From an uncultured Clostridia bacterium (GTDB lineage Bacteria; Bacillota; Clostridia; Oscillospirales; Feifaniaceae), in the NCBI GenBank assembly GCA_904420075.1, contig CAJFTX010000012.1, positions 1-64,000 on the forward strand: DNA of 64,000 bases, read 5' to 3'. A program made the position numbers and the translations under genes. Of this stretch, positions 57,133 through 64,000 are shown in pieces (position 1 is the first letter of the stretch; the number at the start of each line of letters is the position of its first letter). Under the pieces are notes generated by a model, which was not told the origin of the DNA, searched no databases, and saw only the letters and a program-made list of their open reading frames with translations.

Positions 57133-58865
57133 TTCTCATCCACCTCCTTCGGAAACTGGGAGTAGTAGATCTCCTGATAGACCGGACAGCTGCGCAGCAG
57201 GGTGTCGTGGTCGCCGAGGCCGACGATCTGTCCGTCGTCCAGCACAACAATGCGGTCGGCGTGACGGACTGAGGCGGCCCGCTGAGAGACGATGAAGACG
57301 GTCATCCTTCCCGGAAGTTCCCGGATGGCGCGGCGGAGCCGGGCATCGGTCGCAAAGTCGAGGGCGGAGGCGCTATCGTCCAGAATCAGGATCTCGGGGG
57401 AGCGTACCAGAGCTCTCGCAATGGTGAGCCGCTGCCGCTGTCCGCCGGAGAGATTGCGTCCCCCCTGGGAGACGGGAGAGGAAAGCCCGCCGCGCTCCTC
57501 TACGAAGTCGAGCGCCTGGGCGGCGCGCAGCGCCTCCAGGAGCTCCTCGTCGGAGGCGTCTGCCCTGCCCCAGAGCAGATTCTCGCGGACCGTCCCCTGA
57601 AAGAGCACTGCCTTTTGCGGGACGAGTCCGACCTTCCGGCGCAGCTGCTCGAGCGGGTAGTCGCGCGCATCCACGCCCGAGAGCCGCACCGAGCCCTCCG
57701 TCGGGTCGTAGAAGCGGGGGATGAGGTTCACAACAGAGCTCTTGCCCGAGCCGGTGCCGCCGATGAGACCGATCGTCTCGCCCGGAGCGGCGGAGAAGTG
57801 GATGTCGGAGAGGGCGAGGTCGCCCGTCTCGCCGTAGCGCAGCGAGCAGTGCTCGAAGGAGACGGCCGGTGCCTCCGGGTCCGGCCGGACGCCGTCCGGC
57901 AGCGCTGCCGGGGAGGAGAGCCCGCCCGGAAGTTCCAGCACCGCCTCAAGCCGTCCGGCGCAGGCGACCGATTTGGTCACGGTGATGATGAGATTGGCGA
58001 GCTTGACGAGCTCCACCAAAATCTGTGACATGTAGTTCACGAGAGCGACCACCGCACCCTGGGTGATAAAGCCGCCGTCCACCCGGATCGCCCCGGTCCA
58101 GAGCAGCGCGAGGGTGGCGGCGTTGATGACGACGTAGGTCAGCGGATTCATGAGCCCCGAGATCCGCCCGACAAACTGCTGCACCGCGACGAGCGCGCCG
58201 TTCTTCTCGCGGAAATCGGCCGTCTCGTCCTCCTCCTTACCGAAGGCGCGCAGTACCCGCGCGCCGGTCAGCGTCTCGCGGGTGAGGCCGAGCAGTCGGT
58301 CCAGCCGCTGCTGGACCTTGCGGTAGAGCGGGATGGAGACAAGCATGATCGCAAATACCACGACCGACAGCACCGGGATGGTGACCACGAAAACGAGCGC
58401 CGCCTGCCAGTCGACCGTAAAGGCCATGACCATCGCCCCGAGTACGATAAAGGGCGAGCGCAAAAAGAGGCGCAGCACCATGTTGAGCCCGTTCTGCACG
58501 AGGTTTATGTCGCTTGTGAGCCGGGTGATGAGGGTGGTGGCGCCGATCCGGTCGAGCGCCCCGAAGGAGAGGGACTGAATCTTTGCAAAGAGGGCGTGGC
58601 GCAGCCGGGCGGAAAAGCCCACCGCAGCTTTTGCAGCGAAATACTGTGCGGTGAGCGAACAGACAAGCCCCACCGCGCCCAGCGCGACGAGCAGGACGCA
58701 CATCCGCGCGATGTGCCCTCGGTCGCCCGAGCCGATACCCCGGTCGATGATCGAGGCCATCACCAGCGGCACCAGCAGCTCAAACGACGCCTCGAGCAGT
58801 TTGAAGAGAGGGCCGAGCACGCTCTCCTTTTTGTAGGGGGCGAGAAAGGGGGCAAGCTTTTTCAT
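57129..58865 (-). CDS. ABC exporter half-transporter with degenerate ATP site
   Basis: A 578-residue partner of the other half-transporter. Six membrane helices, then Walker A LIGGTGSGKSSVVNLI near residue 368, signature NLSGGQRQRL near 471, and Walker B ILILDDSASALDFATD near 493, where Asp replaces the catalytic Glu. The H-loop has Gln (IVSQRAASV) instead of His. These two changes are the normal mark of the non-hydrolysing site in heterodimeric exporters. ATG 58865 has CGGAGGA upstream. It is divergent from a LysR regulator 115 bases away. Confidence 0.9.
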   Translation of the reverse strand: MKKLAPFLAPYKKESVLGPLFKLLEASFELLVPLVMASIIDRGIGSGDRGHIARMCVLLVALGAVGLVCSLTAQYFAAKAAVGFSARLRHALFAKIQSLSFGALDRIGATTLITRLTSDINLVQNGLNMVLRLFLRSPFIVLGAMVMAFTVDWQAALVFVVTIPVLSVVVFAIMLVSIPLYRKVQQRLDRLLGLTRETLTGARVLRAFGKEEDETADFREKNGALVAVQQFVGRISGLMNPLTYVVINAATLALLWTGAIRVDGGFITQGAVVALVNYMSQILVELVKLANLIITVTKSVACAGRLEAVLELPGGLSSPAALPDGVRPDPEAPAVSFEHCSLRYGETGDLALSDIHFSAAPGETIGLIGGTGSGKSSVVNLIPRFYDPTEGSVRLSGVDARDYPLEQLRRKVGLVPQKAVLFQGTVRENLLWGRADASDEELLEALRAAQALDFVEERGGLSSPVSQGGRNLSGGQRQRLTIARALVRSPEILILDDSASALDFATDARLRRAIRELPGRMTVFIVSQRAASVRHADRIVVLDDGQIVGLGDHDTLLRSCPVYQEIYYSQFPKEVDEK

Positions 58866-58980
58866 AAAAAATCCTCCGAACGGGTTGTCTTTTGCCGCTC
58901 TCTATCGTATCATAAAATTAAGTATATGAAAATTATCTATAAAATATAGAAATCATACGGATTTAATATGGGGTGAGCGG

Positions 58981-59880
58981 GTGGAACTGCGGCAGCTGCG
59001 GTATTTTCTTGCGGTGCTTGAGGAGGGGAACCTCTCCCGGGCGGCGAAAAAACTCAATATGTCTCAGCCGCCGCTGAGCACCCAGATGAAGCTGCTGGAA
59101 GGAGAACTCGGATGCGAGCTCTTTTTGCGGGGGGCGCGGCGGGTCACGCCGACCGGCGCCGGTCGGCTGCTCTATGAACGGGCGAAAGCGATTACGGCGC
59201 TCTGTGACGAGACTGAGCAGGCAGTGCGGGAGTACGGCGAGGGGATCGCCGGAGCACTGCGGCTCGGGGTGGTGTCATCGGTGAGCGCGAGGGTGGCGCA
59301 GGAGTGGGCGCCCGCCTTTCAGCGAGAATATCCCGGCATCCGGTTCGACCTCTTCGAGGCCAACAGCTATCAGCTGCTCGACCAGGTACGCTCCGGCTCG
59401 GTGGAGCTCGCGGTGGTGCGCACCCCCTTCCCGGAGGAGGGGGTGATGGTGACGCCCCTCGAGCGGGAGCGGATGCTCGCGGTCGGCCGCGCGGAGTTTT
59501 TTGAGGGGCTTGCGTCGCCGCTCCGGCTCGCGGCGCTCGGAGATCGGCCGCTGATCCTCTACCGGAGGTGGGAGCGGATTTTGCTCGAGGAGCTGGAGCG
59601 GGCCGGTGTGCGGCCGCAGATCGTCTGCCGCAACGACGACGCGCGCACCACTGTGCTCTGGGCGGACGCGGGGCTCGGTATCGGGATTGTCCCGGCTTCG
59701 GCGGCGGCGCTGCTGCGCGGGGAGGGGACGCTCAGTCTCCCGCTTGCGGACGGGGAGACCAGCTCGCAGATCGCGCTTGTCAGCGGGCGCGCGGCCCCGC
59801 TCTCCGGGGTCGGTCGGGCGTTTTTGGAATTTATCAGGGAACATTTTTTGGAGGGGAGAGACGATGAACACGCTGTTTGA
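58981..59880 (+). CDS. LysR family transcriptional regulator
   Basis: A 299-residue LysR regulator. Winged helix at 1-60 (MELRQLRYFLAVLEEGNLSR, AAKKLNMSQPPLSTQMKLLE) and a periplasmic-binding-like effector domain from about 90 (LRLGVVSSVSARVAQEW, FDLFEANSYQLLDQVRSGSVELAVVRT in parts). The GTG start at 58981 is the family-typical position; only GGGGTGAGCGG precedes it. Divergent orientation suggests that it controls the ABC exporter genes; the AT-rich gap 58890-58970 would hold its site. It overlaps the next gene by 17 bases. Confidence 0.9.
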   Translation: MELRQLRYFLAVLEEGNLSRAAKKLNMSQPPLSTQMKLLEGELGCELFLRGARRVTPTGAGRLLYERAKAITALCDETEQAVREYGEGIAGALRLGVVSSVSARVAQEWAPAFQREYPGIRFDLFEANSYQLLDQVRSGSVELAVVRTPFPEEGVMVTPLERERMLAVGRAEFFEGLASPLRLAALGDRPLILYRRWERILLEELERAGVRPQIVCRNDDARTTVLWADAGLGIGIVPASAAALLRGEGTLSLPLADGETSSQIALVSGRAAPLSGVGRAFLEFIREHFLEGRDDEHAV

Positions 59881-60973
59881 CTATCTCGTATGGCGCGGGG
59901 ATCTGACGCTCAGACAATCGCCCTTCTGTGCGGTGGACGGGCTGATTTTGAACTGCCTTTCCTACTTCCCGTTCGACGGCGTGGTGGGAGAGGAGGCGGT
60001 CTCTCTCGCAGCGGCGGCGAAACAGGCGCTCGCGCTTCCGGCGGAGCTGCGCCCGGTGCGCGCGCCGGAGGACTTGAAACTGCTCGAGGCTCTGCGGGAC
60101 AGCCCGCGCTTTCAGGGGATGAAGCTGTTCGCTTATCGAAACCGACGAAATCTCACAGAGGAAAAACAGTTTGCGGCGCTCACGGTGGACACTGGAGACG
60201 GTACGCTCTATCTCGCATTTCGCGGGACGGACGACACGCTCGTCGGCTGGAAAGAGGATTTCAACATGAGCTATCTTGAGACGGTCCCCGCCCAGAGAGA
60301 GGCGGCGGCCTATCTCATGGAGATCGCGGGGAAAAGTGGAAAGCCTCTGCGGCTCGGCGGCCACTCCAAGGGCGGAAACCTCGCGGTGTATGCGGCGGCG
60401 CGGGCCAGACCGGAGGTGAGGGGCCGCATTCTGGAGATTTTTGACAACGACGGACCCGGCTTTACGGAGCGGTTTTTGAAGAGCGCCGGTTACCGCGACA
60501 TCCGAGGCAGGGTGCAGGTGTTTTTGCCGCAGTCGTCGGTGGTGGGAATGCTCTTTTCTCACGCGGAGGACTATACGGTGGTGCACAGCGGCCAGGTTGG
60601 CGTCATGCAGCACGACCCCTACTCCTGGGAGGTGCGGGGGGCGGATTTTGTGACTCTGGAGCGGGTGACGGCGGGCAGCCGATTCATCGACCGGACGATC
60701 CGGGATTGGATTTCCAGAATGAGCGTCTCCGAGCGGGAGCGGCTGTTTGACGCGCTTTACAGCGTGCTCGGCGCGACAGGGGCGGAGACGTGGAGCGAGC
60801 TCTCCGCCAGCTGGTTTCAGAATGCGCGCGCGATGCTCCAGAAGTGCGTGGAACTGGACGCGGAGAGCCGCAGGATGATCGGCCGGACAATCACGCAATT
60901 ACTGCGCGCCTCCACCGGTTCGCTGCGGGAGCTGCTCCCCGGCCGTGGTACAAAAGAGAGACATCTCCCTTGA
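59864..60973 (+). CDS. DUF2974 / Mbeg1-like alpha/beta hydrolase
   Basis: A 369-residue DUF2974 protein with an alpha/beta-hydrolase core. The nucleophile elbow is LGGHSKGGNLAVYAA (G-x-S-x-G, Ser near residue 165), preceded by LYLAFRGTDDTLVGWKEDFNMSY, the oxyanion part. DNDGPGF and a late HDPYSWEV histidine could complete the triad. No signal peptide or membrane segment. ATG 59864 has GGAGGGGAG upstream and overlaps LysR. Family members in Firmicutes are thought to be lipases or esterases, none well defined. Confidence 0.85.
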   Translation: MNTLFDYLVWRGDLTLRQSPFCAVDGLILNCLSYFPFDGVVGEEAVSLAAAAKQALALPAELRPVRAPEDLKLLEALRDSPRFQGMKLFAYRNRRNLTEEKQFAALTVDTGDGTLYLAFRGTDDTLVGWKEDFNMSYLETVPAQREAAAYLMEIAGKSGKPLRLGGHSKGGNLAVYAAARARPEVRGRILEIFDNDGPGFTERFLKSAGYRDIRGRVQVFLPQSSVVGMLFSHAEDYTVVHSGQVGVMQHDPYSWEVRGADFVTLERVTAGSRFIDRTIRDWISRMSVSERERLFDALYSVLGATGAETWSELSASWFQNARAMLQKCVELDAESRRMIGRTITQLLRASTGSLRELLPGRGTKERHLP

Positions 60974-60998
60974 AATCATAGAAAACAGATGGTATTAT
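60970..60998 (+). promoter_or_regulatory. promoter of the Rrf2 gene
   Basis: TTGAAA (60970-60975), 17-base spacer, TATTAT (60993-60998), 20 bases before the ATG. The -35 overlaps the end of the DUF2974 gene. Confidence 0.75.
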
Positions 60999-61018
60999 AG
61001 AGAAAAGGGGGACGGCGG

Positions 61019-61474
61019 ATGAAAATATCGACAAAAGGACGTTATGCGCTGCGGATGATGACAGATTTGGCGGCAGCGCCGAGAGACCGGCTTGTTGCGC
61101 TGGGAGAGATCGCCGAGCGGCAGCAGATCTCAAAGAAATATTTGGAGCAGATTGTCCCGATGCTGGTGCGGGCGGGTCTGCTGCGCGCGAGCCGGGGATT
61201 TCAGGGGGGATATCAGCTGGTGAAGGAGCCCGTGCGGTATACGGTCGGCGAGATTTTACGGGTCACTGAGGGGAACCTCGCGCCGATCGCTTGCCTTGAA
61301 CCGGAGGTGAATCCCTGTCCGCGAAAAGCGGAGTGCAGAGTGCTCCCGATCTGGGAGGGGCTTTACCGGACGATTACTGAGTATCTTGAGGGGATTACGC
61401 TGCAGGATATTCTCGACCGGGGCGTGGAAAAGACGCTCTGCATCGGAAACGAAACAAAAAAGGTCCCGCTTTAG
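61019..61474 (+). CDS. Rrf2 family transcriptional regulator with three Fe-S-type cysteines
   Basis: A 151-residue Rrf2 regulator. Winged helix: MKISTKGRYALRMMTDLA, QQISKKYLEQIVPMLVRAGLL and the wing RASRGFQGGYQL. Cysteines ACLEPEVNPCPRKAEC (C-x7-C-x5-C) near residues 91-106 match the IscR-type cluster position, so Fe-S sensing is likely; CymR-like regulators often lack them. No cysteine desulfurase or suf gene follows, unlike the usual order. Possible target: the palindrome before cysK. ATG 61019 follows GGGGGACGG. Confidence 0.88.
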   Translation: MKISTKGRYALRMMTDLAAAPRDRLVALGEIAERQQISKKYLEQIVPMLVRAGLLRASRGFQGGYQLVKEPVRYTVGEILRVTEGNLAPIACLEPEVNPCPRKAECRVLPIWEGLYRTITEYLEGITLQDILDRGVEKTLCIGNETKKVPL

Positions 61475-61479
61475 AGGCT

Positions 61480-61496
61480 CACTTCGTAAGGAAGTG
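61480..61496. repeat. left flank hairpin of the AT-rich cassette
   Basis: Palindrome CACTTCGTAAGGAAGTG, six-base arms. A near-identical copy occurs at 62486-62502 on the other side of the AT-rich segment. Confidence 0.6.
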
Positions 61497-61535
61497 CGCA
61501 AAGCATATAAAAAATATTGCTCATAAGGATAACAC

Positions 61536-61574
61536 AAGCCGATAGATTCATTTTTCAGAAGAGTCTATCGGCTT
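61536..61574. terminator. bidirectional terminator after Rrf2 and the methyltransferase
   Basis: AAGCCGATAGA / TCTATCGGCTT stem with a 17-nt loop, between convergent genes. Confidence 0.75.
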
Positions 61575-61578
61575 TATC

Positions 61579-62172
61579 TCATTCCTTTGTACAAACAAAA
61601 ATGTGTGCAAATTCTGTTTCTATACAGTCTAATAATGTTAATCCGGATTTCTTTATGCAGTTCTTCATATCGGCAGGAGAGTCGGGATAAATCTCTAGTT
61701 TTCTACTCCCATAATCAATATATTTATTTTGATTTTTATCAATAGATAGAACAAATCGTCCGGATGGATTTAACAAAGAATAAATTCGGTTGATACATTT
61801 TTGTTTCTCTTCAATGTGCATAAAGGTCAATGAAGAATATACAGCGTCAAAACAAACGCTGAAGTTGTGCTGCATAAAATCATCGCAAATCAGTTCTATA
61901 TTTTGATAGATTGATAAATTATGTTTTGCCCTTTCAATTGTTTTAGGGGATATATCTATACCATAAAATTTTTTGCATAATGGTACGGTTTTGATTGCAA
62001 TTCGGCCGGTTCCAACGCCGATTTCTAAAACATTTTTTGTTCTGTTAAGTTCTATTGCATCTATCAATACTTGGCCATCCCACTGATCCATATATTCTTT
62101 CATGGGCTTGGTGTCGTACACCGGGTCGTTATTTTCTTCAATGAGTTTATCATAATGTTCAATTACATCCAT
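61579..62172 (-). CDS. class I SAM-dependent methyltransferase, AT-rich
   Basis: A 197-residue methyltransferase. Motif I VLEIGVGTGRIAIKT near residue 48, YGIDISPKTIERAK near 70, and the acidic motif FDAVYSSLTFMHIEE near 108, ending in a short beta strand HIFVCTKE. Codons are strikingly AT-rich compared with Rrf2 and MATE on either side, a sign of transfer. ATG 62172 has AGAGGG upstream. Substrate unknown; similar small methyltransferases are annotated as UbiE-like or tellurite-like without evidence. Confidence 0.85.
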   Translation of the reverse strand: MDVIEHYDKLIEENNDPVYDTKPMKEYMDQWDGQVLIDAIELNRTKNVLEIGVGTGRIAIKTVPLCKKFYGIDISPKTIERAKHNLSIYQNIELICDDFMQHNFSVCFDAVYSSLTFMHIEEKQKCINRIYSLLNPSGRFVLSIDKNQNKYIDYGSRKLEIYPDSPADMKNCIKKSGLTLLDCIETEFAHIFVCTKE

Positions 62173-62531
62173 ACAATTCCCTCTTCCTGAGTAGAGCTGC
62201 TATTTTGTTATAGTGCAATACTTCTTTTTTTTGTACTGATGGAAAATAACTTAAAACAAGGATTTTGACATAAAAATCCGATACTTGCTAAGATCGAGGG
62301 CACAGAAGTGATACTTCAAGCTGATGCTTGAAATTATAGTTTCCTTTCGGAAAGAGATATTGCAACCTTGTGATTGCAGTGTTATTATATTTGCCCATAA
62401 AACTGCGGCGGACAATATCACGATGTGAAACTTAATATTACTGCGTAGCAGTATAACTCGCCGTCAGGCGAATATAACTGTGACACACTTCACAAGGAAG
62501 TGTGTCACTAGCGGGCCCTTTTTCATAGGGT
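62173..62531. other. AT-rich intergenic block with a series of short hairpins
   Basis: No gene. From about 62420 short palindromes follow each other: TACTGCGTAGCAGTA, TCGCCGTCAGGCGA and GTGACACACTTC/GAAGTGTGTCAC, joined by TATAAC linkers. Further left are CTTCAAGC/GCTTGAA and TTTCC/GGAAA hairpins. This dense hairpin block looks like the end of a small mobile element. Confidence 0.5.
62486..62502. repeat. right flank hairpin of the AT-rich cassette
   Basis: CACTTCACAAGGAAGTG, extended outward to TGACACACTTC/GAAGTGTGTCA. Matches the left-flank hairpin at 61480 in 15 of 17 positions. Confidence 0.6.
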
Positions 62532-63896
62532 CTATTGAATGACTCTGCGTTTTTTCCAGCTGCCGCGGAGGTATCTCGGGATAAAGAAAGCGGCGCGCAC
62601 CACCCAGTCGCCGATCATAGCGAGCCACACGCCGAGCAGCCCGAGTCCGAGACCCCAGGAGCAGGCGAGCAGATAGGACAGCCCGACCCGGCAGAGGAAC
62701 ATCGCGCACTGGGAGACGGCCATTGTAAAGATCGAGTCGCCCGCAGCGCGTAGTGCATTCGGCAGAACGAAGGCCACAGGCCAGAGGAAGATGTTTCCAA
62801 TGGCGCAGACCTGGAGCAACTCGGTCGCCATCGCCATGGCTTCGGGAGTGAGGTGAAAGAGACCGACGAAAAATCCGGCGAAGAACAGCTGAATAAGGCT
62901 GAGCGTACCCATGCAGAGATAGGAGACGCCGAGCAGCGATTTTGTATAGCGGGAGGCCTGCTCCGGCTCGCTTGCGCCCATACACTGTCCGACGACGGTG
63001 AGCAGTCCAAGACCGAGAGCCGAGCCCGGGACGTTGACCACCCCGGCGATACTGTTGGCGATGGCGTTGGCGGCCACGGCGGAGGTGCCGAAGGTGGTGA
63101 TGAGATTCAGCACCAGCAGCTTACCGACCTGGAACATCCCGTTTTCGAGTCCGTTCGGGACGCCGATGAGCAGAATGCTCTTGATCATGCTCCTGTGAAA
63201 CCGGAAGTGACGGAAATCCTTCGGGTGAAGCCCGTGTTCCGCCCGGCTGAGCAGAAAAAGAACCACCGCCGCCGCCGCGATGCGGGAGACGAGCGTGCCA
63301 ATGCCGGCGCCCGCGGCGCCCATTTGAAACCCGTAGATCAAAATGGCGTTGACCGAGATGTTGATGAGGTTGACAAGCAGGGTGCAGTACATCGAGACCT
63401 TGCTGTTGCCCTTCGCGCGGAAGATCGCTGCGCCCGAGTTGTAGATCGCGATAAAGGGATAGGCGGACGCGGTGAGCAAGAAGTAGATAAGGGCGCTCTC
63501 CATCACGGCGGGTTCGGTCTGCCCGAAGATGAGCGAGAGGATGTGCTGCTGGAAGATGAGCCCCACGGCCATCAGCACCAGCGAGACCAGAAGGGTGACG
63601 CCGAGCAGCTGCTCGGAGGCGAGCTTGGCATTTTCCTCATCGCGGCGGCCGAGATACTGCGCGACCACCACGGCGCCGCCGGTGGAGAGCGCCGCAAACA
63701 CCTGGATGAGCAGAAGGTTGATGTTATCGACCAGCGAGACGCCGGAGACGGCGGCCTCGCCTGCAGTGGTGACCATGACGGTGTCGGCCATGCCGACGGT
63801 CATCTGGAGCAGCTGCTCGATCACGAGCGGAACAATCAGCCGCAGCAGTGAGTCGCGGGTAAAAAGCGGTTTTGACTCCGCTAGACTTCCTTCCAT
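62532..63896 (-). CDS. MATE family efflux transporter
   Basis: A 454-residue MATE transporter, distinct from the one at 5.4 kb. Twelve helices can be followed, with family phrases QMTVGMADTVMVTTAGEAAVSGVSLVD (parts), VVVAQYLGRRDEENAK, FRAKGNSKVSMYCTLLVNLINI (parts) and NALRAAGDSIFTM. ATG 63896 has GGAG 9 bases upstream; the frame opens 14 codons earlier without a ribosome site. It lies just outside the AT-rich cassette and has native GC-rich codons. Substrate unknown. Confidence 0.88.
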   Translation of the reverse strand: MEGSLAESKPLFTRDSLLRLIVPLVIEQLLQMTVGMADTVMVTTAGEAAVSGVSLVDNINLLLIQVFAALSTGGAVVVAQYLGRRDEENAKLASEQLLGVTLLVSLVLMAVGLIFQQHILSLIFGQTEPAVMESALIYFLLTASAYPFIAIYNSGAAIFRAKGNSKVSMYCTLLVNLINISVNAILIYGFQMGAAGAGIGTLVSRIAAAAVVLFLLSRAEHGLHPKDFRHFRFHRSMIKSILLIGVPNGLENGMFQVGKLLVLNLITTFGTSAVAANAIANSIAGVVNVPGSALGLGLLTVVGQCMGASEPEQASRYTKSLLGVSYLCMGTLSLIQLFFAGFFVGLFHLTPEAMAMATELLQVCAIGNIFLWPVAFVLPNALRAAGDSIFTMAVSQCAMFLCRVGLSYLLACSWGLGLGLLGVWLAMIGDWVVRAAFFIPRYLRGSWKKRRVIQ

Positions 63897-63915
63897 GGAG
63901 AAAAACTCCTTTCGA

Positions 63916-64000
63916 TCAGTCCAGTGTGAGATAGGCACAGAGGGCGGTGAAGGCGAAGGCCGAGGTGCGCTCCGCGTTTTCGGCGTACTCCCTGCCGGAG
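63916..64000 (-). CDS. C-terminal end of an unidentified protein
   Basis: A minus-strand frame open to the window edge reads SGREYAENAERTSAFAFTAL then CAYLTLD-stop (TGA at 63916-63918). It ends 19 bases before the MATE start, so the two could share a transcript. Too little is visible to name it. Confidence 0.4.
   Translation of the reverse strand, partial: SGREYAENAERTSAFAFTALCAYLTLD

Noticed and set aside
62853-63851. 332-codon forward open frame opposite the MATE gene
   Set aside because: Charged low-complexity shadow of a polytopic membrane protein gene.
1-64000. CRISPR array, rRNA genes or replication origin
   Set aside because: No regularly spaced short repeats, rRNA sequences or DnaA-box clusters were found on reading through the window.

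Overview
The window is chromosomal DNA from a GC-rich, probably spore-forming Clostridia, most likely an Oscillospirales gut anaerobe. This rests on Firmicutes-type content: a Cys T-box leader, a GAAC-N4-GTT(C) type SOS box at recA, Mini-RNase III, a DUF1385 protein next to prmC, a TnpV remnant, an Asn-rich clostridial micro-peptide and a tRNA-Leu. No rRNA genes or CRISPR arrays were seen. Housekeeping genes use GC-rich codons. Two AT-rich patches (about 30.3-32.1 kb and 61.5-62.5 kb), each with a SAM-dependent methyltransferase, stand out as acquired DNA.

Region by region. 0-2.8 kb: end of an arginine operon (argB-argD-argF). 2.8-6.8 kb: an amidohydrolase, a frameshifted Nudix pseudogene, and a reverse-strand MATE-fruK pair. 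6.9-12.6 kb: DUF1385, prmC, SOS-controlled recA-recX, rimO, pgsA. 12.65-15.5 kb: T-box-controlled cysE-cysS-mrnC. 15.5-19.5 kb: a 43-residue Asn/Ala peptide, an rRNA m5C methyltransferase, yebC, then about 1.3 kb of tandem degenerate repeats and a small membrane protein. 19.5-24.6 kb: a ribbon-helix-helix protein, mnmA-queG-alaA, and a phage-derived mini-module (CI-like repressor diverging from two Cys-rich micro-proteins and a DUF1492 sigma-like regulator). 24.8-30.3 kb: ftsK/spoIIIE, YgiQ radical SAM, an orphan T-box-like segment, mtnN.

30.3-34.1 kb: an AT-rich mobile remnant with a TnpV pseudogene and a methyltransferase behind a leader peptide and attenuator, then an SLH-domain protein and tRNA-Leu. 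34.1-41 kb: a probable queuine-salvage pair (QueL-like radical SAM plus YhhQ transporter) behind a structured leader; cysK with a Cys-rich leader peptide; an amidase-domain protein; a TIM/YjbQ pair; tandem polysaccharide deacetylases. 41-54.4 kb: a carbohydrate locus. One arm is a YesM/YesN-like two-component system, with the kinase broken by an in-frame TGA, plus an LplABC-type importer and a Gfo/Idh/MocA oxidoreductase. The other arm is a ROK repressor and a GDPD / zinc dehydrogenase / HAD phosphatase / FGGY kinase operon sharing TTTATAAA operator boxes. 54.4-64 kb: a heterodimeric ABC exporter divergent from a LysR regulator, a DUF2974 hydrolase, an Fe-S type Rrf2 regulator, the second AT-rich methyltransferase cassette and a MATE transporter.

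Cysteine supply is controlled in three visibly different ways: a T-box (cysE-cysS), a Cys-rich leader peptide with an operator (cysK), and possibly the Rrf2 regulator. Queuosine metabolism is represented by queG and the queL-like/yhhQ pair.
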